Shown in pieces: positions 59,706-64,000 of a stretch of 64,000 nucleotides of DNA (position 1 is the stretch's first letter; each line of letters starts with the position of its first letter). This stretch comes from Flavobacterium aquidurense (GTDB taxonomy: Bacteria; Bacteroidota; Bacteroidia; Flavobacteriales; Flavobacteriaceae), in contig FNPS01000011.1 in the NCBI GenBank assembly GCA_900107365.1, positions 78,493-142,492 on the forward strand, written 5' to 3'. The notes below the pieces were generated by a model. The model saw nothing but the letters and a program-made list of their open reading frames with translations. It was not told the DNA's origin and did not search any database. The position numbers and the translations under genes are program-made.

Positions 59706-61634
59706 ATGATAAAAAGTATAATTGACAAAGCAACAGGGTTCGAAAAAAGATTTGAAAACATTAATACAGTTGTTTTTGAAAACTCAATTGATGCATCTAA
59801 AGCAGTTGCCAGAGAAATCGCAACACTTATCAAATCAAAGCAGGAAAATAACGAATCGTGCATATTAGGGCTAGCAACTGGTTCTTCACCAAAAGGATTG
59901 TATGCTGAATTAGTTCGTTTGCATAAAGAAGAAGGATTGAGTTTTAAGAATGTAATCAGTTTCAATCTGGATGAATATTATCCGATGGAACCCAACTCTA
60001 TCAACAGTTATGTTCGTTTTATGAAAGAATTACTGTTTGACCATGTCGATATTTTACCTGAAAATGCCCACGTTCCCGACGGACTTTTAACAAAACAACA
60101 AATTGCCGACTATTGCCACGATTACGAAGCCAAAATTGAAGCTTTGGGCGGTATCGATTTACAGATTTTAGGAATTGGAGGAAACGGACATATCGGTTTT
60201 AACGAATCAGGTTCACTTCAAAACTCTAAAACCCGCTTGGTAGCTTTAGACCATATTACAAGAGTGGCGGCAAGCAAGGATTTCTTCGGATTAAGCAATA
60301 CACCAAGAACAGCGATTACACTTGGAGTAAAAAAAATCATGGAAGCCAAACAGGTTATCTTAATGGCCTGGGGAGAAGGAAAAGCCAATATTGTAAAGAA
60401 ATCGGTAGAAGATGAAGTTACCAATCGTGTTCCTGCTTCTTTTTTGCAGGAACATAATAATGCTGTTTTTGTTCTAGACAAGGAAGCTTCTTCAAAACTA
60501 ACCCGAATCAACAAACCTTGGCTCGTAGAAAAAGTAGTCTGGACAGATAAATTAATTAGAAAAGCAGTTTTAGGATTGGCACTTCAGCTTAAAAAACCAA
60601 TTTTAATGTTGACTGATGCCGATTATATCGAACACGGAATGAGCGATTTATTGGCAGATTCAGGACCGGCTTATGATATCAATATTAAAATTTTTAATAA
60701 GCTTCAAAATACCATCACGGGATGGCCAGGCGGAAAACCAAATTCAGATGATTCAAATCGTCCGGAAAGAGCGGAACCGGCTAAAAAACGTGTGTTGATT
60801 TTCAGTCCGCATCCAGATGATGATATTATCAGTATGGGAGGAACTTTCATGCGTTTGCAGGAACAGGGGCATGAAGTGCATGTTGCCTACCAAACTTCAG
60901 GAAATATCGCTGTCGCGGATGATGAAGCGTTGCGTTTTGCAAGATTTGTGATTGATTACAACGAGAAATTCGGAATCAAAAGCGCCGAAGCAGATAATAT
61001 CTACCAAAAAGCAGAAACTTTTTTGACCAATAAAAAGAACAGTGAAATTGATATTCCGGAAGTACGTTATATCAAAGGATTGATCAGAAAGGGAGAAGCA
61101 AGAGCAACGAGTCATTTTGTTGGATTGACAGATGATCAGATTCATTTTATGGAATTACCATTTTATGAAACCGGAACAATTGAGAAAAAACCACTTGGCA
61201 AAGAAGATATTCAATTGACAATGGATTTAATTAAAAAAATCAAACCACACCAAATATATGCTGCAGGAGATTTGGCAGATCCGCACGGAACACATAAAGT
61301 ATGTCTGGATGCTATTTTTGAAGCGGTAAAAGCTCTAAAACCAAAATCGTTTATGGATGATTGCTGGTTGTGGTTGTACCGTGGAGCTTGGCAGGAATGG
61401 GGAATTGACGAAGTGGAGATGGCAGTACCAATGAGCCCGGATCAGGTTTTGGCAAAACGTCACGGAATCTTCAAACACCAGTCTCAAAAAGACGGTGTTG
61501 TTTTTCAGGGAACCGATGCAAGGGAATTTTGGCAAAGAGCCGAAGACAGAAATGCAGAAACAGCAGCATTATACCAACAATTAGGTTTGGCAACTTACGC
61601 GGCTATGGAAGCTTTTGTGAGATGGCATTACTAA
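59706..61634 (+). CDS. nagB: Glucosamine-6-phosphate deaminase fused to a PIG-L/LmbE deacetylase
   Basis: A 642-aa fusion. The N-terminal NagB domain (about 1-270) shows GLATGSSPKGLYAEL, FNLDEYYPM and LGIGGNGHIGFNE, isomerising and deaminating GlcN-6-P to fructose-6-P and ammonia. From about residue 360 a LmbE-like de-N-acetylase carries the zinc motif PHPDDD (His369, Asp371, Asp372) and DPHGTHKV. The fusion, known in Bacteroidota, could take N-acetylglucosamine-6-P through both steps. With the ROK kinase it completes the amino-sugar branch of heparin breakdown. A terminator-like inverted repeat follows at 61633. Confidence 0.93.
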   Translation: MIKSIIDKATGFEKRFENINTVVFENSIDASKAVAREIATLIKSKQENNESCILGLATGSSPKGLYAELVRLHKEEGLSFKNVISFNLDEYYPMEPNSINSYVRFMKELLFDHVDILPENAHVPDGLLTKQQIADYCHDYEAKIEALGGIDLQILGIGGNGHIGFNESGSLQNSKTRLVALDHITRVAASKDFFGLSNTPRTAITLGVKKIMEAKQVILMAWGEGKANIVKKSVEDEVTNRVPASFLQEHNNAVFVLDKEASSKLTRINKPWLVEKVVWTDKLIRKAVLGLALQLKKPILMLTDADYIEHGMSDLLADSGPAYDINIKIFNKLQNTITGWPGGKPNSDDSNRPERAEPAKKRVLIFSPHPDDDIISMGGTFMRLQEQGHEVHVAYQTSGNIAVADDEALRFARFVIDYNEKFGIKSAEADNIYQKAETFLTNKKNSEIDIPEVRYIKGLIRKGEARATSHFVGLTDDQIHFMELPFYETGTIEKKPLGKEDIQLTMDLIKKIKPHQIYAAGDLADPHGTHKVCLDAIFEAVKALKPKSFMDDCWLWLYRGAWQEWGIDEVEMAVPMSPDQVLAKRHGIFKHQSQKDGVVFQGTDAREFWQRAEDRNAETAALYQQLGLATYAAMEAFVRWHY

Positions 61635-61706
61635 AAGTTTTCAGTCTCAGTCACAGTTTTCAGTTTTGCTTTTCACTGCGACTGAAAATTGCGACTGAAA
61701 ACTTTT
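61633..61706 (+). terminator. Terminator-like inverted repeat after the NagB fusion
   Basis: Outer arms AAAAGTTTTCAGTC (61633-61646) and GACTGAAAACTTTT (61693-61706) are exact complements, with partial internal pairing. A T run follows at the 3' end. Confidence 0.65.
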
Positions 61707-61740
61707 AATCTCTGGCAAAAAATAATAGGGTTGTACCAAC

Positions 61741-61828
61741 AAGAAGCAAGAAAGAGGATAAATCTATATTCTTTTCTCTTGCTTCTTTCTTTCTTCTTTC
61801 TTCTTTCTTCTTTCTTCTTTCTTCTTTT
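61741..61828. repeat. Hairpin plus CTTCTTT-type microsatellite
   Basis: AAGAAGCAAGA pairs with its near complement TCTTGCTTCTT (61778-61788). From 61790 onwards the sequence is a tandem series of TTCTTTC-type 7-mers of at least four units. The gap 61635-61939 contains nothing else recognised. Confidence 0.6.
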
Positions 61829-61939
61829 AAAAAAAAACTAAGCCTCATCATCACTTCCTGTTTTGTAAATGGTTTCTTTTTTATTTGTATTTTAGTTCAC
61901 AATGAAATTCAAAAGTATAAACCTTTTAATTGTGAAAAC

Positions 61940-62959
61940 ATGCGACCAATTTTTCTCTTAGCACTGATTCTTTTAACTATTTCATGTAAAAAAGAAACGC
62001 AATCAGAAACACTACAGGATTATTTTACATACAATCAAAAAAATACCGTTGAATCTGCAGGTGTGCGAATGATTCCAATCAAAACACCCGTTGGTGAATT
62101 TAAAGTATGGACTAAGCGATTTGGAAACAATCCTAAAATAAAGATCTTACTTTTGCATGGAGGCCCGGCGATGACACATGAGTACATGGAATGTTTTGAA
62201 ACTTTCTTCCAACGTGAAGGCTTTGAATTTTACGAATATGACCAACTAGGTTCTTACTATAGTGATCAGCCAAAAGACAGCTCTTTATGGACAACTGAAC
62301 GATTTGTAGAAGAGGTAGAACAAGTGCGTAAAGCCATTGGAGCTGACAACAATAATTTTTACGTCTTAGGAAATTCCTGGGGAGGAATTTTGGCAATGGA
62401 ATATGCATTAAAATATCAAAAAAATCTAAAAGGACTATTGATTTCCAATATGGTAGCCAGTGCTCCTGAATATGGAAAATATGCTGATGAAGTACTGGCA
62501 AAGCAAATGAAGCCAGAAATTCTTGCAGAAATCAGAACTTTGGAAGCTAAAAAAGATTTTAATAACCCTCGTTACATGGAACTATTAATTCCCAATTTCT
62601 ACAAAGAGCACTTATGCCGATTGAAAGAATGGCCTGATGGTTTAAATAGAGCCAGCAAGCATATGAATGGAGAAATTTACACCTTGATGCAGGGACCAAG
62701 TGAGTTCGGAATCAGTGGTCGTTTAGCAAAATGGGATATAAAAAACCGCTTAAAAGAAATCGAAATCCCAACATTAATGATCGGTGCAAAATATGACACA
62801 ATGGATCCAAAAGCTATGGAAGAACAAAGCAAATTAGTTCAAAAAGGGCGTTTTTTATATTGCCCAAACGGAAGTCATTTAGCAATGTGGGATGATCAAC
62901 AAGTATTTATGAAAGGAGTAATCAAATTCATTAAAGATGTTGATCATAATGAATTTTAA
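61940..62959 (+). CDS. Proline iminopeptidase-family alpha/beta hydrolase lipoprotein
   Basis: A 339-aa lipoprotein (lipobox ending at Cys16, LTISC, then KKE, so possibly retained on the periplasmic side). The S33 peptidase core is HGGPAMTHEYM, Ser146 in GNSWGGILAMEYALKY, the acid in GAKYDTMDP and His in NGSHLAMWDD. Homologues remove N-terminal proline or hydrolyse related small amides and esters. It has no operon partner. Substrate not determinable. Confidence 0.87.
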   Translation: MRPIFLLALILLTISCKKETQSETLQDYFTYNQKNTVESAGVRMIPIKTPVGEFKVWTKRFGNNPKIKILLLHGGPAMTHEYMECFETFFQREGFEFYEYDQLGSYYSDQPKDSSLWTTERFVEEVEQVRKAIGADNNNFYVLGNSWGGILAMEYALKYQKNLKGLLISNMVASAPEYGKYADEVLAKQMKPEILAEIRTLEAKKDFNNPRYMELLIPNFYKEHLCRLKEWPDGLNRASKHMNGEIYTLMQGPSEFGISGRLAKWDIKNRLKEIEIPTLMIGAKYDTMDPKAMEEQSKLVQKGRFLYCPNGSHLAMWDDQQVFMKGVIKFIKDVDHNEF

Positions 62960-63190
62960 AAGATATTTAAAAAAGACCTAACTACTGATATTTAGCACTT
63001 TACAATAATTAAGATTTTAAGATAAACAATCATTTATTTAAAGAATTATTTTGATATTTCCCTGTAGACCGGCTGTCTGCTGTATTCTTAATTAAGAAAA
63101 CTACGGCAAAAAAATCTTATTTTTCTAAATCAGGAGGTGCTGCTACCTTCTTTTGAAGTAAAAAATAAGGAACCGGATATGAATAATCTG
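62960..63190. other. Intergenic stretch without identified gene
   Basis: AT-rich; contains a segment around 63067-63110 (GGCTGTCTGCTGTATTC, later CTACGGCAAAA) resembling parts of the structured element downstream (GGGCTGTCCGCTATATC and TCTACGGCAAAA). Possibly a degenerate half copy. Confidence 0.5.
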
Positions 63191-63192
63191 GG

Positions 63193-63299
63193 CGTTTCCC
63201 TCCGGGCCGGGCTGTCCGCTATATCTTTTGCGATAGAAGTTTTGGGTTTGAAAAGAAGTTTCGGGCATCGCAAAAGGATGCCGCTCCCATCCCTAACGC
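63193..63299 (+). other. GC-rich structured intergenic element
   Basis: A compact GC-rich island in AT-rich DNA. ATCTTTTGCGAT (63223-63234) pairs with ATCGCAAAAGGAT (63267-63279), and GCGTT (63192-63196) with AACGC (63295-63299) closes it. It looks like a structured RNA or palindromic repeat. A 79-codon frame through it (63137-63376) has no homology I recognise and is probably not coding. Confidence 0.5.
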
Positions 63300-63427
63300 A
63301 GTCTACGGCAAAAAGGAAGTATTGTTTTCAAAAGAAATTCCAACTTTTAAATCCCAAATTCCAATATAGACCGTGAAAGATTTGTTTCCACTTTCAGAAA
63401 AAACTTTTATGCAGCAACTGCTATTTA

Positions 63428-63930
63428 ACCGCAAAGCACACAAAGAGCTACGCAAAGCTCGCCAAGTTATAACACACAGCTTTGCGAACTTGATAAAGAC
63501 AACAGTAAACACAAAGAAAAACGGCCTTCGCGCTCTTTACGGTTAAAAATCTTACCACAAAGAACGCAAAGAATTACGCAAAACTCGCAAAGTTATACCA
63601 CACAGCTTTGCGAACTTAATAAAGACAACCACAAACACAAAGAAAAAAAATTCTTCGCGCTCTTTGCGGTTAAAAATCTTACCACAAAGAACGCAAAAGG
63701 ATACGCAAAACTCGCCAAGTTATAACACACAGCTTTGCGAACTTGATAAAGACAACCACAAACACAAAGAAAAAAATTCTTTGCGCTCTTTGCGGTTAAA
63801 AATCTTACCGCAAAGCACGCAAAGGGATACGCAAAGCTCGCAACGTTACACCCCACAGCTTTGCGAACTTAATAAAGACAACTACAAACACAAAGAAAAA
63901 AAAATTCTTTGCGCTCTTTGCGGTTAAAAA
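63428..63930. repeat. Four tandem units of a 126-bp CGCAAAG-rich repeat
   Basis: Units begin near 63428, 63554, 63681 and 63807, with periods of 126-127 bases. Each starts with ACCGCAAAG or ACCACAAAG and ends with CTCTTTGCGGTTAA (CTCTTTACGGTTAA in unit 1), so each is an inverted repeat. Short reading frames on both strands through it are artefacts of the repeat. Same family as 626-706 and 23256-23402. Confidence 0.85.
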
Positions 63931-63951
63931 AACACAAAGTAATATAAAACA

Positions 63952-63983
63952 AAAAACCCTGTTTCGTTAGAAACAGGGTTTTT
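63952..63983. terminator. Terminator at the window end
   Basis: Perfect 14-bp stem AAAAACCCTGTTTC with loop GTTA, T and A runs on both sides. It probably belongs to a gene beyond the right edge. Confidence 0.85.
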
Positions 63984-64000
63984 AAAAGAAAGGCGACGAC

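Noticed and set aside
63137..63376. 79-codon plus-strand reading frame
   Set aside because: It covers the structured GC-rich element and shows no recognisable domain or signal; likely fortuitous.
63593..63927. Reading frames of 87 codons on both strands
   Set aside because: They follow the CGCAAAG tandem repeat, with repeated peptide units as a consequence; not genes.
63428..63930. CRISPR array
   Set aside because: Units are contiguous 126-bp palindromic repeats without unique spacers; no cas genes.

Overview
The window looks like a chromosome segment of a Flavobacterium-like member of the Bacteroidota. The DNA is AT-rich. SusC/SusD pairs, a hybrid two-component regulator, a type IX secretion sorting domain and promoter -7 boxes of the TAnnTTTG type are all characteristic of that phylum. 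I saw no rRNA, tRNA, CRISPR array, intact insertion sequence or phage gene.

Region 1 (1-11 kb) is a phosphonate-catabolism locus. It has an XRE-cupin regulator, a phosphonatase-like HAD hydrolase, an FAD-dependent amine oxidase-like enzyme, a DUF5690 MFS-type transporter, a divergent zinc alcohol dehydrogenase, and a SusC/SusD outer-membrane pair. A short inverted repeat (TTTAC-N5-GTAAA) occurs three times around the transporter/dehydrogenase divergent promoter and once upstream of susC. This suggests one regulon covering uptake and breakdown.

Region 2 (11-30 kb) looks like a stress/detoxification island. It holds two chloroperoxidase-like alpha/beta hydrolases, an isochorismatase-type hydrolase, a YtcJ-like amidohydrolase with a Cys/His tail, DoxX, Dps, DUF1275, a carboxylesterase, a cupin, TMEM175 and a ring-cleaving-dioxygenase-type VOC protein. 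DoxX, the carboxylesterase and the VOC protein resemble MhqP, MhqD and MhqO of the Bacillus quinone-resistance system. Signalling genes lie between them: two paralogous TPR histidine kinases and two sigma-54 activators (one REC-type, one GAF-type). A decayed third copy of the activator 5' end, with its promoter, lies beside the VOC gene. A 14-bp palindrome (TACGAMATAYCGTA type) occurs upstream of four transcription units and one 30-bp promoter block occurs twice.

Region 3 (30.6-61.7 kb) is a large polysaccharide-utilisation locus for heparin/heparan sulfate. It encodes a PL12 heparinase III close to Pedobacter HepC, a second heparinase II/III-family lyase, GH88 unsaturated glucuronyl hydrolase, a sulfatase, SusC/SusD, GH29 fucosidase, ROK kinase, a NagB-deacetylase fusion, an SDR dehydrogenase, DUF4861, an HTCS regulator and a large T9SS-secreted multidomain protein. 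The pathway reads: extracellular lysis, SusCD import, desulfation and GH88 cleavage, then ROK phosphorylation and NagB deamination of the amino sugar, with SDR oxidation of the uronate-derived sugar. A metzincin-type lipoprotein and a propeller-like lipoprotein at 30.7-33 kb probably belong to this locus, because a 26-bp element upstream of the metzincin is repeated exactly upstream of GH88.

Region 4 (61.7-64 kb) carries a lipoprotein alpha/beta hydrolase of the proline iminopeptidase type. After it comes about 1 kb without a credible gene, holding a GC-rich structured element and four tandem copies of a 126-bp CGCAAAG-rich repeat; single relatives of that repeat lie at 0.6 and 23.3 kb.
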